Origin: Pomphorhynchus laevis
Taxonomy: Eukaryota > Acanthocephala > Palaeacanthocephala > Echinorhynchida > Pomphorhynchidae
Direction of reading: 5' to 3'
Length of the DNA: 64,000 nt
Assembly: GCA_012934845.2 (NCBI GenBank)
Contig: WNNJ02000274.1
Coordinates: 62,001-126,000, forward strand
Position numbers and translations under genes: made by a program. The notes beneath the pieces are model-generated. The model saw only the letters and a program-made list of their open reading frames with translations, ran no database searches and was not told the DNA's origin. The stretch's first letter is position 1. The number at the start of each line of letters is the position of its first letter. Positions 46,370 through 56,261 of this stretch are shown here, piece by piece.

Positions 46370-47310
46370 GTCTTCCCTATTTTATATTAATAAAATATTA
46401 ATATAAATTATTAATAATTGTTTCTAAACTTAAATCATATGTTGTGTTTATATTTAAATCATTATAATTAACTTCTTTAGGCAGTATATCATAATAGAGC
46501 TTTTTGCATAATAATACATGTTATTACTAGCTTTATCAATAGTTGTTATTATATAGTTATCCTTTAATTTAGTAAGTTCTGTATACATATCTTTATTAAT
46601 TTGATTTCTCCTTTTATAATTGTTTGTTATTTTCATTTTATTTTATCAAATATATAATCTTTCCAAATTTTTATCGTAGATATATTCGAGCTTTCACTAT
46701 TAAATCAGCTTACTAAAGTAATCATTTAAGTTATTATATAACGAACTGTAAATTTTATTTTTGTCGTTGTTATTATTTAATCTATATTTATACCCTTTTG
46801 ATAGCAGCTTTCTTAATTCACAATTTTCAATTAATTCTAGATTATGGGTACATATATGTTCATTTATTTTATCAAAATTAAGACTTTTACAATTGCATTC
46901 TGTTTCCATTATGTTTCTAATATTATCGTTACATATTGATTTTAATTCTTTATTATAATTACAAATGCTCCGTTTTAATAGCGGAAACAACTTATACCTT
47001 ATTTTATGAATATATTTACTTAAATCTGACCCTATTATTTCTTTACTTTTAGAATTATTTAAAAAACCAGCTATATTTATGTTATCTATACATTTATTGA
47101 TGAAGTTTATGGTTAATGTATATTTTCTATTGTTATTATTTACATTTATTGTACGATTATAGTATTTTGTATCACAATAACTGTCTATTATACAACTCAG
47201 CCTATCATAGTCGTTAATTAATTTTTGATTTATTTAACATATGATATCTTTAGAAAAACTAAATAATATCTTTAATTTCATCTAATGTATATGTTTTCCA
47301 AATGTTTATC
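46370..47310 (-). mobile_element. PLE-A N-terminal RT region
   Basis: Read on the complement: INQKLINDYDRLSCIIDSYC, NFINKCIDNINIAGFLNNSK, RYKLFPLLKRSICNYNKELK, CNCKSLNFDKINEHICTHNL, LLSKGYKYRLNN, IKIWKDYIFDK, TELTKLKDNYIITTIDKASN. This is the most complete N-terminal RT block of PLE-A. The palm and GIY-YIG parts are absent here. Confidence 0.85.
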
Positions 47311-47499
47311 TTTGATGTATTTAAGTTTTCATTATTAACCAGCTTACCAAAGAACTTATTTTAGCCGAGTTTCCTTATTTATTACATTAGATTCGTAAAG
47401 ATACTCATTGTGCACGCTTTATTGTTGCGTCGTTCTCTACTTTTTCTATTAAATATCAAAATAAATAACTACTATCTTAAAATAACAACAACAATTTCT

Positions 47500-50480
47500 T
47501 GACAAGAAAAAACAATAAATATACAAGATTTTTTCTGTCAACCACTCGTCCGGGTGTCAGGTCGTGGAGGCAATGGACGAACCAAACTATTCCAGACATT
47601 GCGATCCTGGGCGACAGACTAGAGTTATCTTACAGATATTCAAAGGCGGTCTTCGGCCAGTTTCGAGATTTGATCTCACCGCTGGTATCGAGGTTTACAT
47701 CGAGGTCACTTTCTAGAAAGTTCGGCCGGGAAAACCCTTCGAAGAAGGCGATCTATAGACATCGTCAGAACGTTTACTAATCACTTCAACTGACTTATTT
47801 CGATGTGACGAAGCAGCAACTTTACTCCGAGTTCATTCCGGATGATTGAATTCTTAACCTTATTTCTAAGGCTAAAACCTGCTACACCGCGAAGCAACCA
47901 CATATCGGTCGCCTGTAACCGAGATATTATCTTTTCGGATATAACCCAAAGCTCATGATCATAGGTTAAGATAAGAACGAAAATTACGTGATAAACCGAA
48001 AGCGTCGCCCGGAGACTCAACTCTCGCTTCACCACAACAGACCAGTACAAAGAACGCATTGCTGCGTTAGCCGCACAAATCAGCTTTTCAATCTCCTTGA
48101 TGTTCATGCCGTCTCTCGAGAACAATACCTTACGATACTTTAAATCCTCCACATCAGGAAAAATCTTATTCTTAATCCGGATTGACATTGACATTATTCC
48201 GAGACGAACACATAGAGACAGTCTTAGAGGTACTAAGCAACATCCCTGTCGCTTAGCATTCCATCGGAAATCGATCTAGTAGGAATCGTAAGACCTCAGG
48301 ACAAAAAGTCAACAAGACGAAATCATCTGTAAAAAGCAGAGATGGTAACCTGATGTAACCGAACTGAAGACCGACATCCGTCAGAGCAACCCGTCTCAAA
48401 ATTTTGCCCATGTAAACAAGTAAACAAAGTGAAGACAACGAACAACCCTAACGAAGCCCAACGCCTACTGAAAAAGACTTAGACTTCCTACCAAGAACAC
48501 GAACACAACTCATATTTTGTTCATACAAAGAAGCCACAGCTACACTAAGATAGTGTGGAACTCCATACTATCTAAGTAACTCCCACAACCTCTCTAGCGG
48601 AACTCGGTGGAATGCCTTCTCCAAATCTCAAAACACATGTAAACTGGTTGAGCTAACTCCCAAGACCGTTCATGGATTGTTGAGATAGTAAAGAGCTGAT
48701 CCTTAGTTTCACGACCCGGACGAAAGCCGCATTGTTCCTCTTGCAAGTGTCCCTCAACTATAGGCCGTATCCTTAACTTAAGAATCCTAGCAAATGGCTT
48801 ACCAGTTTGGCTAAGCAGAGTGATGCCCCGATAATTGGAACATACTCTTCGGTCATATTTCTTAAAGATCGGTACCACCAACCGAGTTCGCAACTCACTA
48901 GGAACCTTGCCTGATTTAAATGCAACGTTGAAGATCCGTATTAGCCACTTCATTCCAACAACGTCGATAGCCTTTAAAGCTTCAGGTCGTCGAATTTCGT
49001 CTACTCCAGAAGACTTACCATTACGAAGTTTTTTAACATCAGCAATGACCCCTTCCAAAGAGATAAGCTCTTCCGTTGGTTGCAGTCTCTACTTCAACAA
49101 TAGAAGGCATATCCATCGGATTAAGGAGACTCCTAACATGCTCTTTCCAACAGCCAAGAATTATTTTAATGTAAGTCAGCATAGATCCTCTCTTGTCATA
49201 GACAGTTTGCAGAGTTTTCTGCTTTCCAACACAGAGGTTCCTGATCGTCCTCCATAACATCTTCGAAACCGACCTATAATCAAGTTCTAAGTGCTCTCCA
49301 AAACTTCGCTAAAACCGCCATCTTCGCTTCGGTAACTGCTCGAGCTGAAGCTATCTTTGTCCTTCGGTTTTTGTCTACAGCTTTTACTGATTTATCGTGC
49401 AAAGTTGCCTTATAAGCCAGCTTCTTCTGTTGGACAAAATCTCTAACTGTTGGTGTTCACCAAGCAGTTCGAGTATTTTCCCTGGACAAGCACCTAATTT
49501 CTTCGAGCTATAACTTTTCACAGTTGCTTTGGTAAGCGAAGATCTGAACATTTCATATTCCTGATCAATGCTCTTTACATCTTCTGGCAACCGAAAAAAG
49601 TCCTCCTGGATGTAGCCAGAAAAACGTTCTTTGACAGAAACATATGATCGACTTTCCAAGCACGACTTGACACAACGTGGGTTTACCAGGCTTGTCTAGC
49701 ATCCGATCTGGCAATCGAAGTTTACTAACTACAAGGTAGTGATCAGTTGTCAGATCAGCCCCACTCTTCGCACGAGTGTCCAAAACATAACGTCGCAGAT
49801 CAGATGAAACGATTACAAAATCGATCATGGATCTCTGACAGAGAATCCTGACGCCATGTGCATCTATGGATCTCCTTATCTTCAAACATAGTATTGATTA
49901 TGCACAAATTGTTACGAGAACAAAAGTACAATAATTCAACACCACTCGCATTCAGATTAGAGTGTATGTTCCTTCGTAACAATCCCTTCCAAGTGTTACT
50001 GTCGTTACCAACATGACCATTGAAGTCACCCAATAGAACGAGGGTATATCCAACAGGAGTACTATCAAGCAGAGCCTGAAGATCTTCCACGAATGCTGCC
50101 TTATCCGAGAAATGGTTGGGAGCATACGCACTCGCAACAGATATCCTCTTTCCCTCTTTGACTAAAAGTCTAAGAGACGCCAGCATTTCGTCTACTGGGT
50201 TAAACCTCTCTACCACGAACGACAACCGAAGACTTGTAAGTATCCCTACACCCGCCTGTCGTCGCTTTCCGTTGATAACTCCCGAATAGTTCAAGGTCCA
50301 ACCTTGATCCAAAAGTTTAATTCCAGTTCCAGAATAGTGAAGATAAGTCATTCCGACTATTTCAAGACCGAAGCGAACACTCTCTTCAACTAATTCTGGT
50401 TACTTCCCCGTCAGCGAGATGACATTCTACGTTCCTACATGAAGGCTAGTCCACTTCGGATTTTGATGCCTCTTTCGCTG
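47500..50480 (-). mobile_element. RTE-clade LINE, Rex3-like
   Basis: Complement order: endonuclease (GLEIVGMTYLHYSG, 50390; AYAPNHFSDK; VLLGDFNGHVGNDSNTW, 50040; RSMIDFVIVSSDLR, then TTDHYLVVSKLRLP, 49730), RT (GKSSGVDEIRRPEALKAI, 49000; SNYRGITLLSQTGKPFARIL; EEQCGFRPGRET; LFTDDFVLL replacing the YADD box, 48330) and the C-terminal region (AMRSLYWSVVVKRELSLRAT, LTYDHELWV, ADMWLLRGVAG, 48070-47880). These blocks are characteristic of Rex3-like RTE elements. Frames are broken many times. It is visibly richer in GC than the host DNA around it. Confidence 0.88.
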
Positions 50481-50589
50481 TCTCCGTACAACGGCATGAT
50501 CACAAGGCATCCGACAATGAAAACTTCTCCGGTCAGTGGTGTTTTGACAATTGTTCTTCGCACTTGGTTTATGCATTGTGAATTTGTTG

Positions 50590-50890
50590 CTTGTCATTTA
50601 CATTGTCTTGATTTGTGTGTTCGGCTATCTCCTGTTCCCGATATCCTTTGATGATCCAACATCGATACAGCAAGGAAACAGGTCTCTGAGACTCTAACGC
50701 CTTTTCGTCCGTTGTCCAATTTGCCGTTGGAGTCTACGGTGTGAATTTGTTTGTTCGGTTATCTCCTGTTTCCGATATCCTTTGATGATCCAACATCAGT
50801 ACTGTAAGGAAACAGGCCTCCGTGACTTTTTTCCGCTTTTTCGTCCATTGTCTAGTCCGCCGTTGGAGTACTCGGAGAGATCGTAGATTG
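50590..50890 (-). repeat. two ~145-bp tandem units in the RTE 5' region
   Basis: TCGGCTATCTCCTGTTCCCG, GATATCCTTTGATGATCCAA and the GCCGTTGGAGT end occur at 50618-50735 and again at 50755-50875, about 85 percent alike. They lie upstream of the endonuclease start, so they are probably duplicated 5' UTR or promoter units. 50890-51060 continues as GC-richer DNA with no further identity, and 51061-51292 is an AT-only run. Confidence 0.7.
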
Positions 50891-51292
50891 TCTATAAAAA
50901 TACTATCCTTACGGCTGATTTAAGCCGGTCAATTATTTTGCCATTCATCGACGAATGTTAAACATACGTTGCCTTGGCCGCTCCACGAAGAGGCTAATTG
51001 CCTCTAGGTGCCAGCAGTTTAATACTTAATCGACTGGCACTTAGCGGTCCACTATCTTTACGAATATAATTATAATATTTAATATAATTTAATATTATTT
51101 AATAAAATTCATATTATTTGTACATAAGATAAAATTTATACTATATTACTATAATATTATAATATTATGTTATATAAAATATGTATCATAAAGATATTAT
51201 ATAATATATTATCTAGATATTATATATAATATCTATATATTATAAATAATATAATATATATTGTATTGATTAAATAACAAAATCAAAATTTT

Positions 51293-51452
51293 TACATAGT
51301 TGGCAATCAAGTTCAGAATATGGGCAATGCTCTGTCATCGGCGGCATCCAAAGAACAGGCGGGGTTGCCCCGTGTAATAGCCGAACTTGATTGCAAACTA
51401 TGTTCTGAACGTGATTGCAAACCATATTCTGAACTTGATTTCAAATTATGTA
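51293..51452. mobile_element. 160-bp MITE with 31-bp inverted ends and 24-bp tandem units
   Basis: 51293-51323 (TACATAGTTGGCAATCAAGT onward) is inverted at 51422-51452 with three mismatches. The right side is built of three tandem ~24-nt versions of the terminal motif (51383, 51407, 51431). The core (51324-51380) is GC-rich and has no ORF. Confidence 0.8.
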
Positions 51453-51589
51453 TTAATTTTATCCTATGTATAAATAAATGAAAAATATATATTATTTAAT
51501 ACAAATATAAATTATTTAATCTCAAAAAATATGATTTTTTTATTTTTTATTTTTTTAAATGCAATTCAATTATTATACAGGGCTACCCG

Positions 51590-51800
51590 CAAATGGGTCT
51601 CGTAAAGATATTACTGGTTTTCTTTAAGAATTGGGCGTAATCTGGTTCTCATTATGATTACTCTCATTCTCCGTCTGCCTGTTCTGCAAACTGATCATGA
51701 TGATTTCGGCAAGAATCCTCGCTAGACAGTCTCACCTGCAACATCAAGTCTCTCAACGTGTTTACGGGCTTGTGAACTCTCGATAGCGGTGAACGTAAAC
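51590..51800 (-). mobile_element. possible R-type 3' end
   Basis: Begins with the CCCGCAAATGGG phrase also found at the 3' border of R-type element i (39402). The following 190 bp are less AT-rich than the surroundings. The translation is not convincing. 51801-52009 is AT-rich with TATTGATATATATTA units. Confidence 0.35.
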
Positions 51801-52009
51801 ATTGGGATACAGATTGATATATATTATTATTGATATATATTATTGATATATATATTATTTAATACACATAAATAAATATTAATAAACAAATAAATATTAC
51901 AAATATAAAAAACATTATAAATCTAAACTAATTAATAAAATATTCAGCATAAAAAATCCTTTTTTCAATGTAAATAATTAACTGTTTTTAACTGATTTCA
52001 ATAATTTAG

Positions 52010-52087
52010 CTGGGCGAGATGATGAACTTACATTTTCTGAGTTTACTGGAAGCTCTACAAGAAAGTAACTCAGTCGTATTAGCTAAA
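52010..52087 (+). CDS. unc79: unc79 exon 15 (last exon in window)
   Basis: 26 codons, acceptor TAATTTAG and a consensus GTAAGT donor. The peptide NLHFLSLLEALQESNS matches UNC79 CLHVISLMEALQECNS near the C-terminus. The expected following segment (the LIPMWLPMI region in the human protein) was not found before 64000, so the next intron is longer than 11.9 kb. Confidence 0.94.
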
Positions 52088-53150
52088 GTAAGTGACTAGT
52101 GTGGTGTATGAAATTATTTATATTATTCATGAAAATATTACTAGTTTTAAAATTGCGCTTTAAAAAGCATTTAATTAAATTATGCCCTTATGTCTCTATG
52201 AAAATGAAATTTCACAACAGTTTTCAACAAAAAAGTGTTTTTAATTCTATTTATCATCATATTTATATTTTTATAAAAATATAGAAAATTATAAAAATTA
52301 TAAAAACATCATTTATATTTTTAAATTTTATATTTTTATTTAAAAAGCATTTACTTCTAGAAAACCTTAAAAGATCGTTTTCGTTTAAACTTTTGTAGAT
52401 TTGACCAACACAACGTTGTACTTTTTAACTTATAATTCTTGTATTTAGCCATTCTAACGGTATATGCTCTACTATGTTTAAACTCTTTACGAATCGCAGT
52501 TTCTCCCTATGATATATAAAGGTTTTTTTTCTTATATGAACTTTTATTCTATTAAACTTTAAGATATTAATAGAACATTTAAGTTATTAAAGTTTATTGA
52601 TAAATTAATTATTTATTTAATAAATTATTTTAAATAATTTTATTTTTTAAAGGACTTTATGTTTTACATCATTGACTTGTAACTTTTTGAATGCTATTTA
52701 CTATTCAATAATTACTAGGTTTTTAAATTCTTTCAAATTTTCAAAAACAAATCATTTTTAAAAGAAAAATATATTGTGTGGGTTCAAGCATTAATATTTT
52801 GACGGAAATAATCTACACTCGCCATTAACTAGATACTTATTGCATCAAATCAGGCACGTAATCAGTATTAAGCTTATATTCGAACCGTACCTATTTAAAT
52901 CATAGCAAATGATTAGACACTATCGATAGTCCATATTCATGACAAGTAGAAGACCAAACATATAAGCATTGTATCGTCAAAAAGTTAATGATTCAAAATC
53001 TTAAAAACTAAAACATCTAAGAAAGGTAAGCCTTATTAGTTTCTAAACCAACGCTCCATTGTATAGAAGAATCTTTAAAATTTAATTAACTTAACAAATA
53101 TTGGTCATTAATGATACTTATGCAAAAAATAGACATTACAATTATAGTAT
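52088..53150. other. start of last intron, nothing recognised
   Basis: AT-rich DNA without retroelement coding blocks or clear repeats. The next unc79 exon was looked for here and not found. Confidence 0.5.
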
Positions 53151-53154
53151 CCAA

Positions 53155-53560
53155 TCAATTACAAAACAAAAAATCATTTACATGGGATTTTGTGTTTAAT
53201 AATTTAATAATTTAATAATTTTGGTGAAGATGATAGCACGAGCTATCGAAATATTGTAAATTTTTGAATAGAATTAATTTCTAAGTTCCAGCAAATTTAC
53301 AAAAATATACATTTGTGTACTTTCTTTTTATCGTCAAAAGACTACAGCGGGTTATAATAAAAATCACAGTTTGTTATAGGATTATTTTTTTGAAAAAATC
53401 CTATAACACTTTTACTTGATGATTATAATCCTATAACCATAAATGGCAAATTTGATGATTTTGTGTTTAATAAACTGTTTGTAATTTTCATAAAGATGAT
53501 AGCATAAGCTATCGAAAGATTGTAATTTTTGGAATAAAATTAATTTCTTCGTACCTGTTA
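53155..53560 (+). mobile_element. two PLE-E tails with hammerhead-like motif
   Basis: 53155-53450 repeats 4045-4290, and 53450-53560 repeats its first part again. GATAGC (53232) pairs with GCTATC (53242) around ACGA; in the second, GATAGC (53498) pairs with GCTATC (53508) around ATAA. Both are followed by GAAA. The loop varies while the stem is constant. Confidence 0.55.
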
Positions 53561-53689
53561 AATTATAATATTATATAAAACAATTAATAACCAATCAGAT
53601 CAGGTAACTGAGTCTACGTATATTAGATTATTTATAAATTAAAAATAATACTAAATAAAATTAAAATAATAAAATAATTAATAATTAAA

Positions 53690-53930
53690 AGATTTTATCG
53701 ACAGTATTTGTTCGTCCCCATCGCCATCGAAACACTAGGCGCGGTCGGTTTGAGCGCTTTTGCGTTTTTAGGCAGTTTGGTTCAAGGTTGAGGCGTACAA
53801 CCGGTGATAAACCCGCATTCAGCTGCCTCATGCAACGAATCAGCGCAGTCTGCAACGAGGGAATGCGGCATCCTTTTTGGAGTCCGCTGGAGATTCCCCC
53901 TGGCAACTACTTTCTTTGACGATATCTATA
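53690..53930 (+). mobile_element. fragment of second RLE-type element
   Basis: Encodes FVPIAIETLGAVGLSAFAFL, then CLMQRISAVCNEG, parallel to LAIETLGAFGPSVTKFFQDL and HRISAAVQRGN at 31.6-31.75 kb, with frame breaks. It is preceded by a PLE-A terminal motif at 53590. Confidence 0.6.
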
Positions 53931-53969
53931 TTTAGAAAATTATAATTCGCAGTCCAAATTAAAGATTTA

Positions 53970-54130
53970 CAAATAACATGCTATCAGGTTTCGCCCTCTA
54001 TTCCTCGACCCAACATAGCAACCAGGTCAAACACGTGCTAATGACGTATTTCCTCTGATAAAATTTGATTATCAAGTATTCTATTCTGATACAAAGTATA
54101 TTATTTATTATCCGTCAGTAATAAATTTCC
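53970..54130 (-). mobile_element. partial PLE-A 3' region
   Basis: Carries the pseudoknot strands (GTTGCTATG, CATG end) and an AAATACGT/ACGTGTTT hairpin in which one pair is a G-U. The terminal AT-rich end is missing; a terminal motif reappears at 54185. Confidence 0.75.
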
Positions 54131-54239
54131 GCTTTATGTTTAATATATTTTAAATTATATTTTGTTGATTTATGCTTCTACCGATTTTATAACTGAGTCT
54201 ACGTATTTGATACGAAATATAAATAAGAATAAAGATAAA

Positions 54240-55560
54240 TTCAAAACGTGGAAAGAGTACCATTTGGCAACACAATAAAAAGCGCAAAAATTTCTTGTGA
54301 TATTTCGATCTTGACATGGATCATCATCAGACATCTGTAAAATAAAAAATACAAATTACATTAAATTGTAACTTATCTAATTTAGTAGTATTTAAAAATT
54401 AAAAAATCTTTAATGTCTTTACGAATCATTCATCTTTGCGATTGATAGTAGGATTCATCTCTTTGACGAATATCGCTTCTAGAATTCGTAAATTCACAAC
54501 ATTACGTTCTTTCATTAAATACTTTGTACTATCAATTATTTCCTTTTTAGATACCTTAATGTTATGTTCATCTTCCATATGCTTCTTAATCGCACCGCTA
54601 TATGAATGTTGCGTCATTCGTGAATACAACCGTTGCGTCGTGTAACCAATATAAATGTTGTTAGAACTGACCTTACATTCAGCTTTTGGACATGTGAATT
54701 GGTATACAGTGTTGTGTAAGGGTCTTTGAATCGTACATTTTTTCAATATTATGTGGCTAAGTTTCAGGCTCTGATAATATATTCTCAATTTTACTATTTT
54801 TCTGATGTAACTTTTTTCTTTATTATATTACGTAATTTGTTTTCTTGCAAACGGGATGCAGATGTGTATTGGCCACAATAATACACTATTAATTTATCAG
54901 TATTTGTATGCGGATGTCGTGCACTTAAAGCCATTATACCCTCGGTTTACTTAAACGTAATCTGTCAACAAAATCACCACTCGATTTGCAGGTATATTCT
55001 TGTGGAACACGTGGGCTATCATATCGTTAAGAATTTTAGAAATCTCATAGAATGATGTTTGGAGTGTTGAAATTATTGGGCGTATTGGCGGTGCTGTGTT
55101 GTTTTTATGTATTTTGGGGTTACCATATAAGTATCCAGTTGATCTGTATCCAGTAACTGTTTAAAAAAATCGTTCATCTTCATGAAGATTTTTGTTAATA
55201 TCGGATACTATCTTGTTCAATATTTTAGAAAAAATTAATTATTTATCCACGTTTTCTGTAATTTTTAAAAACTTTGACTAATCCGATAATATTTTGTTAA
55301 GCTGGTTCATGTAATATTCTTTATTCATAATAACGATCGTGATGTTTTTGTCGGCCTTTCGAATAACTACATTTTCGTTGTTTTTTAGCATTTTGAGTTG
55401 TTTATATTGCTCTTTTGTAATAACATCTGTAGTCTGTAATCTTTTATAATCCAAAGTTTTTGAGTTCACATCGTAAGGATTCATCATTTAATATTGACAC
55501 TTCTTTGTTTTTAGCCAATTCTTTAGGGATTGCTATAACTTCTCAACAGCGAGCTTTTGT
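54240..55560 (-). mobile_element. PLE-B copy, inverted: RT start joined to GIY-YIG end
   Basis: On the complement, 55487-55278 encodes NVVIRKADKNITIVIMNKEY and further on an RT block (YGNPKIHKNNTAPPIRPIIS-like), then directly the C-terminal part: a GIY-YIG nuclease at 54740-54430 (NTVYQFTCPKAECKV, NNIYIGYTTQRLYSRMTQH, ILEAIFVKEMNPTIN). The catalytic palm is missing between these, so the copy is internally deleted. The tail at 54345-54297 has CTGATGA, a short stem and GAAATATCAC. Its last 700 bp are an inverted copy of 60170-60880. Confidence 0.85.
54303..54330 (-). ncRNA. hammerhead-like core in inverted PLE-B tail
   Basis: On the complement: CTGATGA (54330-54324), U, GATCC with AGATC (one mismatch relative to the 60778 copy), GAAA (54306-54303). 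Same location relative to the nuclease ORF as in the + strand copy. Confidence 0.45.
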
Positions 55561-55589
55561 TTTTGCAAAATAAATTTAGTTTTTAATTG

Positions 55590-56109
55590 TGTAGTCAACC
55601 CAAGTTGTAAAATACCGGTAATTTCAGGAGATATCACTATATTTGACAGGTATTTTGCAATCAACAAAATAGTCTTCAAACTAATGTCTTGTCTTAAGAA
55701 CACTTTAAACAATTACTTGAGCTCTGCTTAACTGAATCTATATTTACATGTCCTTATAGAGATACATACAAACAAGTTGATGGAGTTGCCATGGAGTCTG
55801 TATTGGGAACAATAATAGCCAACCTTTATGTGGGTCACTTGAAAAGAAAAATATTTTTAGAAGACAAAAATAAAATGCCATTTTTCATTCGATACGTCGA
55901 TGATACTTTCATATGTGCTGATAATGCTAAAAATGTAATTGAGCTTAAGCGAAAGTTTGAGCAATCCTCATGTCTTCATTTTACGGTTGAGTTTGAAAAC
56001 CAAAATGTATTACCGTTTCTCGCCGTACTTTTCAACAATATTGACAATAAATTTAAGTGCTCGGTATACAGAAAAAGCACTTATGATGGTCAGTGTTTGA
56101 ATTTTTCTA
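55590..56109 (+). mobile_element. PLE-B copy, RT palm (before nested J-LINE)
   Basis: Encodes a Penelope-like RT palm: MESVLGTIIANLYVGHLKRK, FFIRYVDDTFICAD and NVLPFLAVLFNN, then the CSVYRKSTYDGQCLNF block. A J-LINE follows at 56110. The rest of the PLE-B copy resumes at 59998. Confidence 0.88.
56096..56109. repeat. target-site duplication, left (14 bp)
   Basis: TTTGAATTTTTCTA here and at 59984-59997, identical. It marks the insertion of the full-length J-LINE into PLE-B. Confidence 0.92.
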
Positions 56110-56261
56110 TAAATAAATAAATAAAGATTTTATTAAAAATAAACATGCAGGATAATATCATTAACAGAAGACAGTTACTATCAAGCCTTTATCTAATCTT
56201 CTTCAAGATGAATTGACAATCTTCAAAGTTGCATGTCAGTCTTCTTTAAAACATTATGGCC

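Larger units (their letters stand above)
90..52087 (+). other. unc79: unc79 gene, partial (15 exons; both ends outside the window)
   Basis: Fifteen exons with GT-AG borders join in compatible phase into about 670 codons without a stop. The conceptual protein follows the C-terminal third of animal UNC79, as I recall the human protein: a CxxC segment, then ESIARQFMRC, LRLLNWLLIGSLTHSA, LWTMYCEQ, EFWTRITPAILQLI and LHFLSLLEALQESNS, all in the expected order. UNC79 is a large alpha-solenoid protein that pairs with UNC80 and supports the NALCN sodium-leak channel at the neuronal plasma membrane. Exons upstream of 90 and the final exon or exons after 52087 are not in the window. Four introns are 51 to 69 nt; the others are 1.2 to 12.2 kb and filled with retroelements. 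The frame is intact in every exon, so the gene looks functional despite the insertions. Identity is strong for exons 4 to 15 and weaker for exons 1 to 3, which encode a poorly conserved linker. Confidence 0.9.

Noticed and set aside
53685-53906. Minus-strand frame with Arg-rich peptide
   Set aside because: The opposite strand carries a recognisable retroelement fragment (IAIETLGAVG), so this is an antisense shadow.
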